Notes: a model not told the origin generated them from the sequence alone. 64,000 nt of DNA from Bacillus timonensis (GCF_000285535.1 NZ_HE610985.1:1384324-1448323); one strand, 5' to 3'. Positions 45,001 through 54,360 are shown, counted from the stretch's first letter. Numbers and translations: made by a program.

Positions 45001-46359
45001 ATGACAGAAAAAATTCTTATCGAGGTGATTCCTGTTCCTGACGAGCAGGAATCTACTTTTCAAATAAAAATGAGTGATAGCATCTTCAAGAAACTTGGCT
45101 TAGAAAATCAACAGAAAATTGAATTATACTGCAGTAGGAATAGTATCATCGTTGATATCGTATCTATTAATGAAAGCGAGCCTGTAATGCAATGTACTAA
45201 CCTTGTCTTACGTGAATTACAACTCCCTACTGAAAACTTTTCAATCATGCTATTTAAAAAAGAAAAAGGCGAACTTGAAATTGGTCCGGTTGTAGGTCTT
45301 TTAACAGAGGTAGTTGAGAAAAACAATCGGGTTGGACTTGGCACAATTGCTGAGTTTTGCGAGGAATTATCGCTGTATGCAAATGAAATTGGAGTACTCT
45401 TTTATGTATTTTCTTTAAATACATTTTATGAACAGAAAGGATACATCTATATAGATGGGATATGGAAGAAATCCAATGTGCCTTATCCCCATGTGGTTCA
45501 CAATCGAATTCACTCGCGTAAACGTGAGCAATCATTACGTTTTATTGATTTTACAACTGAGTTGCAGATGAACAATGTTCCATATTTTAACGATCATTTT
45601 TTAAATAAATGGGAAGTTCATGAAATTCTTAGGGACAATAACCATCTACATTCCTACATGCCAGATACCATGCTTCTAACAAGTAAAGATGTCCTATTTG
45701 AAATGCTAGAGAAATATAAATGTGTATTTGTTAAACCAGTTCATGGGAGTCAAGGGAGAAATATTTTTCGTATTCAAAAAACCGATGAAGCCACTTATTA
45801 CTTAGATTATACTACCTTTTCAGGCGACATTGAGACTATCCATCAAAGCTTTGCTTCCCTATTTCAATCCTTATTTTCAAGGCTAAAACAGCATACTTTC
45901 ATCGTTCAACAGTGTATCCCGCTATTATTGTTTAAAGAAAAACCATTGGACTTTCGGGTGCTATGTCAAAAGCAATCAAGTGAAAAGTGGCAATTAACCT
46001 CTATAATTGCCCGTGTATCGTCAAACGAAGATTTCGTTTCAAATCTTGCAAGAGGTGGGGAAATTCAAAAGGTCAATCATGTTCTATTAGAGAACTTTGA
46101 TGTTAAAGAGATTCCTCATATTAAAAGGTTAATAAAGGATTTAGCACTTGAAGTTGCCGAAATTATTGATGGATCAGCTGATGGGATTTTCGCAGAATTA
46201 GGTATTGACCTAGCACTAGATCAAAACGGTAAGCCAAGTATTATTGAGGTCAATACAAAACCATCAAAAAATCTGGATCAAGAAAAATTATCCACCAAAA
46301 TTCGCCCAAGCGCAAAAGCACTCATCCATCATTGTGTCTTCCTTTCCAACCTGATTTAA
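45001..46359 (+). CDS. YheC/YheD-family ATP-grasp protein, first of four
   Basis: 452 residues. N-terminal ~75 residues form a beta-rich domain (QKIELYCSRNSIIVDIVSIN), a middle domain has the family phrase GPVVGLLTEVVE, and the C-terminal ~250 residues are an ATP-grasp: FVKPVHGSQGRNIF binds ATP, and AELGIDLALDQNGKPSIIEVNTKPSK carries the Mg2+-binding acidic/Asn residues. Related Bacillus proteins associate with the endospore coat; the substrate is unknown. Architecture equals the 452-residue third gene (YheD type). Confidence 0.85.
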   Translation: MTEKILIEVIPVPDEQESTFQIKMSDSIFKKLGLENQQKIELYCSRNSIIVDIVSINESEPVMQCTNLVLRELQLPTENFSIMLFKKEKGELEIGPVVGLLTEVVEKNNRVGLGTIAEFCEELSLYANEIGVLFYVFSLNTFYEQKGYIYIDGIWKKSNVPYPHVVHNRIHSRKREQSLRFIDFTTELQMNNVPYFNDHFLNKWEVHEILRDNNHLHSYMPDTMLLTSKDVLFEMLEKYKCVFVKPVHGSQGRNIFRIQKTDEATYYLDYTTFSGDIETIHQSFASLFQSLFSRLKQHTFIVQQCIPLLLFKEKPLDFRVLCQKQSSEKWQLTSIIARVSSNEDFVSNLARGGEIQKVNHVLLENFDVKEIPHIKRLIKDLALEVAEIIDGSADGIFAELGIDLALDQNGKPSIIEVNTKPSKNLDQEKLSTKIRPSAKALIHHCVFLSNLI

Positions 46360-46389
46360 AAATAATGATGCATAGAAAGGAGTGGGTTT

Positions 46390-47451
46390 ATGATTTCACT
46401 AGGTTTTGTTACTCTTTATCCCAACCAAGAATTAGGTTATGCAACGGAGCTTGCAAAACGTGCCCCCCAATTTGGTATTCAAGTTTATCGATTTTCTCCA
46501 ACATCAATCGAACCAGGCACTGAAATGATTCGTGGAGAAAAATACAATCATGCTTCGAATACATGGGAAAGAAACTTATATGAGATTCCCATGTATTTAT
46601 ATGATCGTTGTTTTTACTCTAATGATGAAGTCTCTAAGAAGAGTCAACCGATTATGAACTGGTTAAAAATGAGACCAGGAAATATGTTTCTAGGGCAAGG
46701 TCTTCCTAGTAAATGGGAGATTTATAATGTTTTAAGTCAAGATGAGAAATTATCACCATATATCCCTTCTACTGAGCAAGCTCTTTCCTCTTCTGCCATC
46801 CTACGAGCCCTAATGAAGCAGCATCAAATTATGTTAAAGCCGGAGAAAGGATCAATGGGCAAAGGCATTATTGGCCTATTTCTTCATCAGAATCATGTAG
46901 AGGTAGCTTATAAAGAGGCAAACCTTTTAAAAAAGAAACAATTCACCACACGAGGGGATTTAAAAAAGTGGATTGACGCTGTTATTACCACCCAACCATA
47001 TTTGTCCCAAATTTATTTACCATTACATGATGAAGAAAATCGGCCTTTTGATATTCGAATTTTACTTCAAAAAGGTGAAAATGGAAAATGGTTTGAGCAA
47101 GGTCGAGGGATACGACTAGGATTGAAGGATCATCTCATTTCAAATTTAGGAGGTGGCGGTAAAACTCACTCTTTTGAAAGCTGGACTGAAAATTTACCCT
47201 TCAATCAAAAGAAATTACTTGAGGATAATATTCATACAATTATTAATAAGTTGCCTGATGTGTTAGAAGAGAAATTTAGTCCCCTGTTCGAACTAGGAGT
47301 TGATTTAGGCCTTACAAGGGATGGTGCCATCTGGATTTTAGATACAAACTCAAAACCAGGTAGAAAGGTCATTTTAGAAACTAGTCCGACACAAGAAGAA
47401 TCCCTTTATACAACACCATTACAATACTGCCTCCACCTTCATTCTACCTAA
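46390..47451 (+). CDS. yheC: YheC/YheD-family ATP-grasp protein, second of four
   Basis: 353 residues, lacking the extra N-terminal domain of the first and third genes, thus YheC type (B. subtilis YheC is about 360). Starts MISLGFVTLYPNQELGYATE; ATP-binding MLKPEKGSMGKGIIGLF; C-terminal LGVDLGLTRDGAIWILDTNS plus KPGRK. GAAAGGAGTG precedes the ATG. 30 bp after the first gene and 16 bp before the third, so it is in the same operon. Confidence 0.85.
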   Translation: MISLGFVTLYPNQELGYATELAKRAPQFGIQVYRFSPTSIEPGTEMIRGEKYNHASNTWERNLYEIPMYLYDRCFYSNDEVSKKSQPIMNWLKMRPGNMFLGQGLPSKWEIYNVLSQDEKLSPYIPSTEQALSSSAILRALMKQHQIMLKPEKGSMGKGIIGLFLHQNHVEVAYKEANLLKKKQFTTRGDLKKWIDAVITTQPYLSQIYLPLHDEENRPFDIRILLQKGENGKWFEQGRGIRLGLKDHLISNLGGGGKTHSFESWTENLPFNQKKLLEDNIHTIINKLPDVLEEKFSPLFELGVDLGLTRDGAIWILDTNSKPGRKVILETSPTQEESLYTTPLQYCLHLHST

Positions 47452-47467
47452 AAAAGGAGCTAAAAGA

Positions 47468-48826
47468 ATGCGAACACCACTTCCACTTACAATAATGAAA
47501 CAAGAAAACGGAAAAGTGTATATACCAAAATCGTTCCAAATAACAACACCTATTAAACATATCTTTTTTGGAACGTCCTCCTGTGAATGTGAGGTTACCC
47601 AAACCGATAAGGAAGAAATCAAAATCTCCGAGGATATTTTTACAACTTTAAATATCCCATACTCAGGTACAACACAGGTTATTATTCATGAAGAAAATCT
47701 CCATATAGGTCCACTGATTGGAATTTTCACTGCTGGGTTTAGTGAGTCAATGATTCGTCCAATTGGAGATCGGACTTTGTTTTTTTCAAAACTTTTAGCG
47801 CAAGAAAAAGCAGTTGGAGCATATGTTTTTATTTTTGGAGCAAAACATATTGATTGGGAAAAAGGTACAATTCACGGACTATTTCATAACCATAATGGTT
47901 GGGAAACGTTTGAAGTTCCGTTTCCTAATGTTGTTTATGACCGCCTACCAAACCGTCGTACAGAAAAACATAAAACATTAAGTGAAATAAAGCAACGTTT
48001 GCATCATGAATACTTAATTCCGTGGTTTAATCCAGGATTTTTTAATAAATGGGAAATTCACCAACTGTTAGAGGCGGACCGTCGAGTCGCTACGTATTTA
48101 CCTGAAACCCATAAAAGCCCGACATTTTCTCTAATTGAACGTATGCTTTCGAAATATCAGCATGTTTACATTAAACCTGCTAATGGAAGCCTTGGTTTAG
48201 GGATTTATCAAATTCTATTTGATCGCGAAACGGAAGATTATTATTGCCGTTTCCGCGACGAGGATGGAAAAAACCGTTTACAGCGTTTTTCATCCATTGA
48301 AACTTTTATTAATACACATTTCCGAAACAAGCGGTTGGAACATTATATTGTCCAACAAGGGATTCATTTACTTCGAATTGATCACAAAACAATTGATTTT
48401 CGAATCCATACGAACAAGGATGAAAATGGGAAATGGCAGGTAAGTGTGATGGCCGGAAAAATTGCTGGACGTGGCAGTGTTACAACCCATCTAAATAATG
48501 GTGGCGTCGTACGGACACTCAATGAAGTTTTTCCCGATGTAGAAGAATGTAAGAAGGTAACTGATTCACTAACACAGGCAGCTCTTTTGTTAAGTGAGGT
48601 CATTGATACCAGACAAAAAGGAAACATTGGAGAACTTGGATTTGATTTAGGCGTTGATAAAAATGGTAGTGTTTGGCTTTTCGAAGCCAACTCAAAACCT
48701 GGTCGCTCCATTTTTTCACATCCAAAGTTAAGGAAATATGATAAGCTCTCAAGCAGGCTTCCTTTACAATACGCCGTTTATTTAACTGAGGCGACAATTA
48801 AGGCACCTGAGGAAGTTTTCAGATGA
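47468..48826 (+). CDS. yheD: YheC/YheD-family ATP-grasp protein, third of four (YheD type)
   Basis: 452 residues. N-terminal beta domain (KVYIPKSFQITTPIKHIFFG), family phrase GPLIGIFTAGFSESMIRPIG, ATP-binding YIKPANGSLGLGIYQI and acidic cluster LGFDLGVDKNGSVWLFEANS then KPGRS. Best length match to B. subtilis YheD (about 453). RBS AAAGGAG. Its stop overlaps the next gene's start by 4 bp (ATGA), so the two are translationally coupled. Confidence 0.85.
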   Translation: MRTPLPLTIMKQENGKVYIPKSFQITTPIKHIFFGTSSCECEVTQTDKEEIKISEDIFTTLNIPYSGTTQVIIHEENLHIGPLIGIFTAGFSESMIRPIGDRTLFFSKLLAQEKAVGAYVFIFGAKHIDWEKGTIHGLFHNHNGWETFEVPFPNVVYDRLPNRRTEKHKTLSEIKQRLHHEYLIPWFNPGFFNKWEIHQLLEADRRVATYLPETHKSPTFSLIERMLSKYQHVYIKPANGSLGLGIYQILFDRETEDYYCRFRDEDGKNRLQRFSSIETFINTHFRNKRLEHYIVQQGIHLLRIDHKTIDFRIHTNKDENGKWQVSVMAGKIAGRGSVTTHLNNGGVVRTLNEVFPDVEECKKVTDSLTQAALLLSEVIDTRQKGNIGELGFDLGVDKNGSVWLFEANSKPGRSIFSHPKLRKYDKLSSRLPLQYAVYLTEATIKAPEEVFR

Positions 48827-50010
48827 GCACCATTTATTATCACACCAAAAAACGAGAATGGTACCAATGTGAGGAGACAAATAGCCTTTTCTTCGGAAAG
48901 GTAAATACGAGAATTTCTTATGTGGGGAGCAAACAAGATCATTCGCTCCCTTTTTCTGTTAAAAGAGTGGGGAAACAGGTCGGACCTTTGGTTGGGATTC
49001 TAACTGGATCTTCAAAAGATAATACCTTTATTGGAAATTTTTCTGTTTTAAAAAACATCCTAAAGTCCTTGAAAGACAGTGGAGCACTTGGAATTGTCAT
49101 AACGCCAAATTCCATTAGGGATTTTCAAGCAGTTGAAGGGTTTACTTTTTATCAACCTTTGCAAAAATGGATTAAACTGCGCACCCCTCTCCCTAATGTA
49201 GTATATAATCGCGTTCCCTACCGTCTTCTGGAGAAAAGTCAACCATTTATTGAAATTTCTTCTTTATTTAAAGCAAATGGAATCCCTTTTTTTAATCCTT
49301 ACTTTTTTTCAAAATGGAAGGTTTATCAAATCTTAAAGAAAAATAAATTTATTTCCTCCTTTCTTCCGGAAACCGTTCTCCTTAAGCAAAAAAGGGACCT
49401 TGAACAAATGGTTATAAAACATCACGACCTTTATTTAAAAAATACGGCAGGACATAAAGGACTGGGACTTTACCGGATAAAAAAAGATAAAACTACCTTT
49501 GTCGTAGAGACAGCAAACGAAAAACAAATCTATCCTTCCCTTTCCTCATTCTGGGAGAAGAACGAAAAAGTCTTTGTTCAAGAGGAGTTTATTTTGCAAA
49601 AAGCCATTCAATCTGACAAATTTAATGGGAGACGCTATGATTTACGGCTTTTATGTCATTATAATGAAAGTGGACATTTCATTAGCGGCATCGGAGTACG
49701 TGTTGCTGGTGATCATAAAGTTATCACACATGTTCCAAATGGTGGAACGATTATTCCATATAAATCTGTTCGTCCACGATTTAACGAAACGATTCTGCAG
49801 CAACTTGTATATGAGATTGGAAAAGAACTTGAGGAGCAAACAGGTGAATTTATCGGAGAATTCTCAATTGACCTTGGTCGCTCACTAGATGGGGCCATTT
49901 TTATTTATGAAATTAATTCAAAGCCAATGGTATTTGATGAAGAAGACATACAAAAAAAAGGGCTTGAAAATTTAACCAAACTCCTTATAATGAAAGGAAC
50001 AAAAGCTTAA
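48823..50010 (+). CDS. YheC/YheD-family ATP-grasp protein, fourth of four
   Basis: 395 residues. GPLVGILTGSSKDNTFIGNF, LKNTAGHKGLGLYRI (Asn/Thr-Ala where the others have Pro) for ATP, and FSIDLGRSLDGAIFIYEINS plus KPMVF for Mg2+. The most divergent of the four in the ATP-contact strand, but the acidic and Asn residues remain. Start ATG overlaps the preceding stop. Four family members in one operon, against the usual two, suggest duplication and specialisation. Confidence 0.83.
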   Translation: MSTIYYHTKKREWYQCEETNSLFFGKVNTRISYVGSKQDHSLPFSVKRVGKQVGPLVGILTGSSKDNTFIGNFSVLKNILKSLKDSGALGIVITPNSIRDFQAVEGFTFYQPLQKWIKLRTPLPNVVYNRVPYRLLEKSQPFIEISSLFKANGIPFFNPYFFSKWKVYQILKKNKFISSFLPETVLLKQKRDLEQMVIKHHDLYLKNTAGHKGLGLYRIKKDKTTFVVETANEKQIYPSLSSFWEKNEKVFVQEEFILQKAIQSDKFNGRRYDLRLLCHYNESGHFISGIGVRVAGDHKVITHVPNGGTIIPYKSVRPRFNETILQQLVYEIGKELEEQTGEFIGEFSIDLGRSLDGAIFIYEINSKPMVFDEEDIQKKGLENLTKLLIMKGTKA

Positions 50011-50049
50011 GAAGCTAGACGTACAAATACAACCTAGGGGAGTTAACCG

Positions 50050-50262
50050 ATGATTTCACATTTTCAATGGAAACCGTTATATAATAGTAATCAAATTCCT
50101 GGCTGGAGCTTTTCCTTCTACTATCACGGAACAAAATATAATGGAAATTATAATAAAGATGGAAGCATTGATTGGCATGGCAATCACCCTGATTTGAAAT
50201 CCTTAGATGAGATAACAAAACAAATTCATGAGTTAATGCTGTTTCATGTTTATGACAATTAG
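50050..50262 (+). CDS. yheE: YheE-like small protein
   Basis: 70 residues, aromatic-rich and beta-like: MISHFQWKPLYNSNQIPGWS, FYYHGTKYNGNYNKDG, then a C-terminal helix. Matches YheE (DUF5342) in length and position after yheD. RBS GGGGAG. It is the last gene of the yheD/yheC operon. Function unknown. Confidence 0.8.
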   Translation: MISHFQWKPLYNSNQIPGWSFSFYYHGTKYNGNYNKDGSIDWHGNHPDLKSLDEITKQIHELMLFHVYDN

Positions 50263-50341
50263 TTTAACCTAACAAATATACTGCACTTTTGTTTAATTTT
50301 TTGCCTCCTTCACATACTAATTCAACAAAGGAGGTTTTATT

Positions 50342-50527
50342 ATGACTAAAAAAGGGAAAGAACGCGAAGACCTTCAATATGAAGGAAAAGATGAAGTATT
50401 TATGGACGTCGACCGCTTTATTAATGAGGGAATGGCTGGTGGAAGTGTTTATCGTTTTCATGGCCAAACAAATATAGAAGAAGCACGCGAACTTGAGGAA
50501 GAAGAACCACCCAATATAGTGGAATAA
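50342..50527 (+). CDS. Small acidic conserved Bacillaceae protein (61 aa)
   Basis: MTKKGKEREDLQYEGKDEVF, then MDVDRFINEGMAGGSVYRFH and an acidic tail. Soluble, 33% charged. A perfect AAAGGAGG site precedes the ATG, and a strong terminator follows, so this is a real gene. No function recognised; small proteins with this look are common in spore formers. Confidence 0.7.
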   Translation: MTKKGKEREDLQYEGKDEVFMDVDRFINEGMAGGSVYRFHGQTNIEEARELEEEEPPNIVE

Positions 50528-50542
50528 CAAGATAACGACTCA

Positions 50543-50574
50543 CTCTCCTTCTGTTATAATAGAAGGAGATTTTT
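50543..50574 (+). terminator. Terminator of 61-aa protein gene
   Basis: CTCCTTCT-gttataat-AGAAGGAG followed by ATTTTTT. Confidence 0.85.
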
Positions 50575-50603
50575 TATGCAGATGCATGTAAGGAGTATTT
50601 CAA

Positions 50604-51512
50604 ATGATTGAAAATTTAAAGTTACATTATAAAGATGCTTTTATTACAGCCAAGTCTCCATTTAAAACAGATCAGTTTTTGTGGTTCATAACAGATTCAG
50701 GAACCTTTTTTGGGATAAGAAAAGAACGCATTTCAACACAAGAGGCTTCCCTCTTATCTTCACTCTTCACACCTTATAGTACGTTTGACAATGACATGTC
50801 CGATAACGAGGCTTTTTGGTATAACCTTTTGTTTTTACAGCAAGGAAGCCTATCACCTAATCAATTTTCGTTTACACATTGTCGGTTTATTCAATTTCAT
50901 ATCGACCAACCCATTACTGATCAACTTGAATTCCAGGAGGCTTTTCAGGCTCTTTTACCCGGTGACACGATTTTTCTATGGGAAAGTGATACAAGTGGTG
51001 TTCTAATTGAAACAAGAAATGAGGATATGATTGAGGATGTGATTTACGAAGAAATTACAGTTACACTAACGAGTGATTTTTACACTGACATGAGTTTATT
51101 CATCGGACAAACCCATCCCCTGTCTGACAATCTCAGTTCTTTTTATAAAAATGAAAGAGTGTGGTTCCAAAAGGGAATGCATTTTTTACATAAACAGAAG
51201 GTCTATCGACTACATGATATTATGCCGTTTTTATTGCTTGAAAGAATGGACATTGATTTTCGAAAGCAACTAAAAAATGTGATTCCAGAGGATCTTCAAA
51301 ATGACCAGGAATTACTTGAAACCATTAAGGTTTTCTTTGAAAGTGATTTGAATGTATCCAATGCAGCTAAACGACTGTATATGCATCGCAATAGTCTACA
51401 ATATAGAATAGAAAAATTTATTGAGAAGACCGGAATTGATATAAAACATTTTCATGGTGCCTTTACAACCTACTTGGCCATTTTGGAATTAGAGCATTTT
51501 CCCAATTCGTAG
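50604..51512 (+). CDS. PucR/CdaR-type transcriptional regulator
   Basis: 302 residues. The C-terminal ~60 residues are the PucR-type HTH: SDLNVSNAAKRLYMHRNSLQ then YRIEKFIEKTGIDIKHFHGA. The N-terminal ~230 residues are a divergent sensory region with no GAF or known ligand motif. Such proteins activate catabolic genes. It sits 111 bp upstream of msmX and could regulate it, but a 1:1 link is inference. RBS AAGGAGT. Confidence 0.82.
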   Translation: MIENLKLHYKDAFITAKSPFKTDQFLWFITDSGTFFGIRKERISTQEASLLSSLFTPYSTFDNDMSDNEAFWYNLLFLQQGSLSPNQFSFTHCRFIQFHIDQPITDQLEFQEAFQALLPGDTIFLWESDTSGVLIETRNEDMIEDVIYEEITVTLTSDFYTDMSLFIGQTHPLSDNLSSFYKNERVWFQKGMHFLHKQKVYRLHDIMPFLLLERMDIDFRKQLKNVIPEDLQNDQELLETIKVFFESDLNVSNAAKRLYMHRNSLQYRIEKFIEKTGIDIKHFHGAFTTYLAILELEHFPNS

Positions 51513-51563
51513 ACTTGCACGAAAACCCTTATATCGTTTTGTGCAATATACACATTTACGAAT

Positions 51564-51606
51564 TTGTCCTACCTGGAGTAAACTTTATTTATAGAAAACG
51601 TTTACA
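51564..51606 (+). promoter_or_regulatory. msmX promoter with overlapping cre-like site
   Basis: TTGTCC (51564-51569), 18-bp spacer, TTTATA (51588-51593), then AGAAAACGTTTACA (51593-51606), which fits TGWAANCGNTNWCA at 13 of 14 positions. A CcpA complex there would block transcription start. Confidence 0.55.
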
Positions 51607-51622
51607 CTAGGAGGAGAAAAAA

Positions 51623-52720
51623 ATGGCAGAATTAGTTCTAGATCATATTTATAAAGTATATGACAATAAAGTTACTGCGGTAGAAGATTTTAACCTTCAT
51701 ATTCAAGATAAGGAATTCATCGTATTCGTAGGTCCATCTGGTTGTGGTAAATCAACTACATTACGTATGATTGCTGGATTAGAAGAAATTTCTCAAGGGG
51801 ATTTCTTCATTGATGAAAAACGTGTAAATGATGTTGCCCCTAAAGACCGCGACATCGCAATGGTATTCCAAAACTATGCGTTATACCCACATATGAGTGT
51901 ATATGATAACATGGCTTTCGGATTAAAACTTCGTAAATTCCCGAAAGATGAAATCGATCGCCGTGTTAAAGAAGCTGCAAAGATTCTTGGCCTAGAAGAA
52001 TACTTAACTCGTAAGCCAAAAGCTTTATCAGGTGGTCAACGTCAGCGTGTTGCTTTAGGACGTGCGATTGTTCGTGACGCTAAGGTATTCTTAATGGACG
52101 AACCTTTATCAAACCTTGATGCAAAGCTTCGTGTACAAATGCGTGCTGAGATTTCTAAACTTCACCAACGTCTACAAACAACAACTATTTACGTAACACA
52201 TGACCAAACAGAAGCTATGACGATGGCAACTCGTCTTGTTGTTATGAAAGATGGTATTATTCAACAAGTTGGTGCACCTAAAGATGTTTATGATAATCCA
52301 GAGAATGTATTCGTTGCTGGTTTCATTGGATCACCTGCAATGAACTTCTTCCCAGGTAAATTACAGGATGGTACTTTCACAACTGGTAATGTAAAAGTTG
52401 CTGTACCAGAAGGAAAAATGAAAGTTCTCCGTGAACAAGGATATGTTAATAAAGATATCATCCTTGGTATCCGTCCTGAAGACATCCATGATGAGCCTGT
52501 ATTTATTGAATCTGCTCAAGATTCAAAAATTAATGCTCTTATTGAAGTATCAGAATTAACTGGTGCTGAAACAATGCTTTATTCACAGCTTGCTGGTACT
52601 GACTTTGTTGCACGTGTTGATTCACGTACACAAGCAAAACCAGGTGAAACAATCGAACTTGCATTTGACATGAACAAATGCCACTTCTTCGACGCTGATT
52701 CAGAAAGAAGAATTCGATAA
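51623..52720 (+). CDS. msmX: Multi-sugar ABC transporter ATPase MsmX
   Basis: 365 residues: Walker A GPSGCGKST (about 37-45), Q-loop VFQNYALYPHM, signature LSGGQRQRVALGRAIV, Walker B VFLMDEPLSNLDAK, and a C-terminal OB (MalK-type) regulatory domain with GIRPEDIHDE. One shared ATPase for several carbohydrate importers in Bacillus; none of those permeases is in this window. RBS AGGAGG. A cre-like site lies in its promoter. Confidence 0.9.
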   Translation: MAELVLDHIYKVYDNKVTAVEDFNLHIQDKEFIVFVGPSGCGKSTTLRMIAGLEEISQGDFFIDEKRVNDVAPKDRDIAMVFQNYALYPHMSVYDNMAFGLKLRKFPKDEIDRRVKEAAKILGLEEYLTRKPKALSGGQRQRVALGRAIVRDAKVFLMDEPLSNLDAKLRVQMRAEISKLHQRLQTTTIYVTHDQTEAMTMATRLVVMKDGIIQQVGAPKDVYDNPENVFVAGFIGSPAMNFFPGKLQDGTFTTGNVKVAVPEGKMKVLREQGYVNKDIILGIRPEDIHDEPVFIESAQDSKINALIEVSELTGAETMLYSQLAGTDFVARVDSRTQAKPGETIELAFDMNKCHFFDADSERRIR

Positions 52721-52727
52721 TAAAAAA

Positions 52728-52799
52728 CAAAGGGGCCAGAGGGACGGTTCTACTGGTTCTCCAATAAATGGAGAACCGCAAGAACCGTCCCCTTGGTCC
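52728..52799. repeat. REP-like GGGACGGTTCT inverted repeat, two-arm copy
   Basis: GGGGCCAGAGGGACGGTTCT (52731-52750) and AGAACCGTCCCCTTGGTCCC (52780-52799) are imperfect inverted arms around an inner hairpin GGTTCTCC/GGAGAACC. It lies between the convergent msmX and zinc-ribbon genes. A second copy lies at 54359-54430. Such palindromes are typical of REP/RAYT-mobilised elements; no transposase gene is present here. Confidence 0.8.
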
Positions 52800-53042
52800 C
52801 TATTCTTTTATGATCTTCATTTCTTGGTTGTGGCAGTTTGGGCAATAGAATAGATGACCACATTCGTTGTTTTGAAAAGTTGTTTGGATACCATCTATTT
52901 TCTTCATGTCATCAATTTGCATATAGGCACTGTAATCATCAAAATAATCTATAATACGACCTGAATCCTCTAACAAATTCCCACATTGTGCACATGAGAA
53001 GCTTGCATTTTTAAAGCCATTACATAATGGACAAATAGGCAT
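52800..53042 (-). CDS. Small zinc-ribbon protein
   Basis: 80 residues with two CxxC-type pairs at each end (MPICPLC and CAQC, later ECGHLFYCPNC), consistent with one or two structural zinc sites. The middle is acidic (SGRIIDYFDDYSAYMQIDD). RBS AGGAGAG. Begins right at the edge of the REP-like repeat. Function unknown. Confidence 0.75.
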   Translation of the reverse strand: MPICPLCNGFKNASFSCAQCGNLLEDSGRIIDYFDDYSAYMQIDDMKKIDGIQTTFQNNECGHLFYCPNCHNQEMKIIKE

Positions 53043-53331
53043 GGTCTTCTCTCCTACTCATATTCATAATTACTATAGTAGTTTTCGAAGAAACAAACCT
53101 GTTATGCTTTCTTTTTCATAGGAATTAATTGGTAGATAGAATTTCGAATATAATCTTCTCTTCGTCACATAATACTTAGTACAAACACAGCAAAACACAA
53201 CTCACCAAGCAACAAAGCATCTTCAAAAAACATTTTTATATGGGTTAGCCTAGAGGCTAAGGAAACCCTTATATCTGGTGCAATTCCGGAGTAACCCACC
53301 AAAAAAAATCAGTTTAAGGAGATGAAGGAAA

Positions 53332-53541
53332 ATGGCAAACAACAATAGCAACAACAGTAACCAATTATTAGTACCAGGTGCAGAACAAGCTATCGACCAA
53401 ATGAAGTATGAAATTGCTCAAGAATTTGGTGTTAACTTAGGTGCTGACACTACATCTCGCGCAAACGGATCAGTTGGTGGAGAAATTACAAAGCGTTTAG
53501 TATCTTTCGCTCAACAATCTATGAGTGGTCGTCAAGGTTAA
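53332..53541 (+). CDS. sspB: Alpha/beta-type small acid-soluble spore protein
   Basis: 69 residues with the invariant SASP segments: [16 protein letters not shown], which contains the GPR germination-protease site at [24 protein letters not shown] and a Gly-rich end. Binds and protects spore DNA in the forespore. Position near yheE and yheH/yheI is that of B. subtilis sspB. RBS AAGGAG. A GGGTTAGCC-tag-AGGCTAAGGAAACCC hairpin lies in the leader (53239-53265). Confidence 0.92.
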   Translation: MANNNSNNSNQLLVPGAEQAIDQMKYEIAQEFGVNLGADTTSRANGSVGGEITKRLVSFAQQSMSGRQG

Positions 53542-53563
53542 TAACAATTAAATATTTTGGCTT

Positions 53564-53590
53564 AAGAGGCATCCTTCACGGGTGCCTCTT
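53564..53590 (+). terminator. Terminator of sspB
   Basis: AAGAGGCA...TGCCTCTT; only a weak T-run follows. Confidence 0.6.
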
Positions 53591-53721
53591 GTATTATGTG
53601 TCCTTTTCATTCTCGGCTTACCAATGGACTATAAACTAATGTTCCAACTTTTGACTTGTTTTATTAGATATTGTTGTTGGGATACTAAGTTAGAAGATAT
53701 TACTTTTAGGAGGAGTTTGCT

Positions 53722-53940
53722 TTGAAAGATAAATTACAAAATAGTACGGAAGATTTAGCAGCTAGACATTACCAACCAGAAGATTATGGAAAAAATGACC
53801 AATTATCTTCAGGACTTGCTACCACTCATGAGCAAGTAAGTGATTCTTACATGGAAGGTGAAATTCAAGCACCCTTCAATAACAAGAATATAAAAGATAC
53901 TGATTTAGAAAATGAAGGATACCAGGATTATTATTCTTAA
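53722..53940 (+). CDS. YozP-like (DUF4025) small hydrophilic protein
   Basis: 72 residues starting at TTG with AGGAGGAG seven bases before. Hydrophilic, Gln/Asp/Tyr-rich: DLAARHYQPEDYGKNDQLSS and ATTHEQVSDSYMEGE. The latter phrase resembles DUF4025 (YozP) proteins of spore formers. Function unknown. 30 bp before the next gene, a likely operon. Confidence 0.65.
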   Translation: MKDKLQNSTEDLAARHYQPEDYGKNDQLSSGLATTHEQVSDSYMEGEIQAPFNNKNIKDTDLENEGYQDYYS

Positions 53941-53970
53941 CTCCAGAATCCCTTTTAGGAGAGATCCGAA

Positions 53971-54360
53971 TTGAGTGAAGTAAATCAATTTATACAGGAT
54001 ATTACAACAAAGGCAAAAGATACTTTAACAACTACATCCCAAATGGTAAAAGAAAAAATTAACACAGTTCTACAAAGACCAATGGCCACAATAGATGACC
54101 TTGCTCAATATATTTCAACCCATCCCGGTACCAGTTTCGATACAAAGGAATTTCTTGGATTTCAGTATCATTTCTATCACTTAAAGGTTGAGGATACGAC
54201 CTTTTATCTAGAAACAAAAGGCAATCACGGCGACTATATTCTAGACGTTTCAGTATCCTCACCAGAAGGAATACTATTTGAATACCACTCTTTTGAAAAG
54301 AAATACGGAGTAGACGATAAAGTACCTATCCCACCAGCATTGGCCAATATTATTCAATAA
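53971..54360 (+). CDS. Conserved protein of unknown function (129 aa)
   Basis: Starts at TTG with GGAGAG upstream. An amphipathic N-terminal helix (VNQFIQDITTKAKDTLTTTS) precedes a beta-rich domain (GFQYHFYHLKVEDTTFYLET, YILDVSVSSPEGILFEYHSF). No catalytic motif. It probably shares a transcript with the DUF4025 gene. Its end abuts the REP-like repeat. Confidence 0.65.
   Translation: MSEVNQFIQDITTKAKDTLTTTSQMVKEKINTVLQRPMATIDDLAQYISTHPGTSFDTKEFLGFQYHFYHLKVEDTTFYLETKGNHGDYILDVSVSSPEGILFEYHSFEKKYGVDDKVPIPPALANIIQ

Noticed and set aside
46332-46523. 63-codon ORF overlapping the second yheC/D gene
   Set aside because: Out of frame with a well-supported ATP-grasp gene and without a ribosome site.
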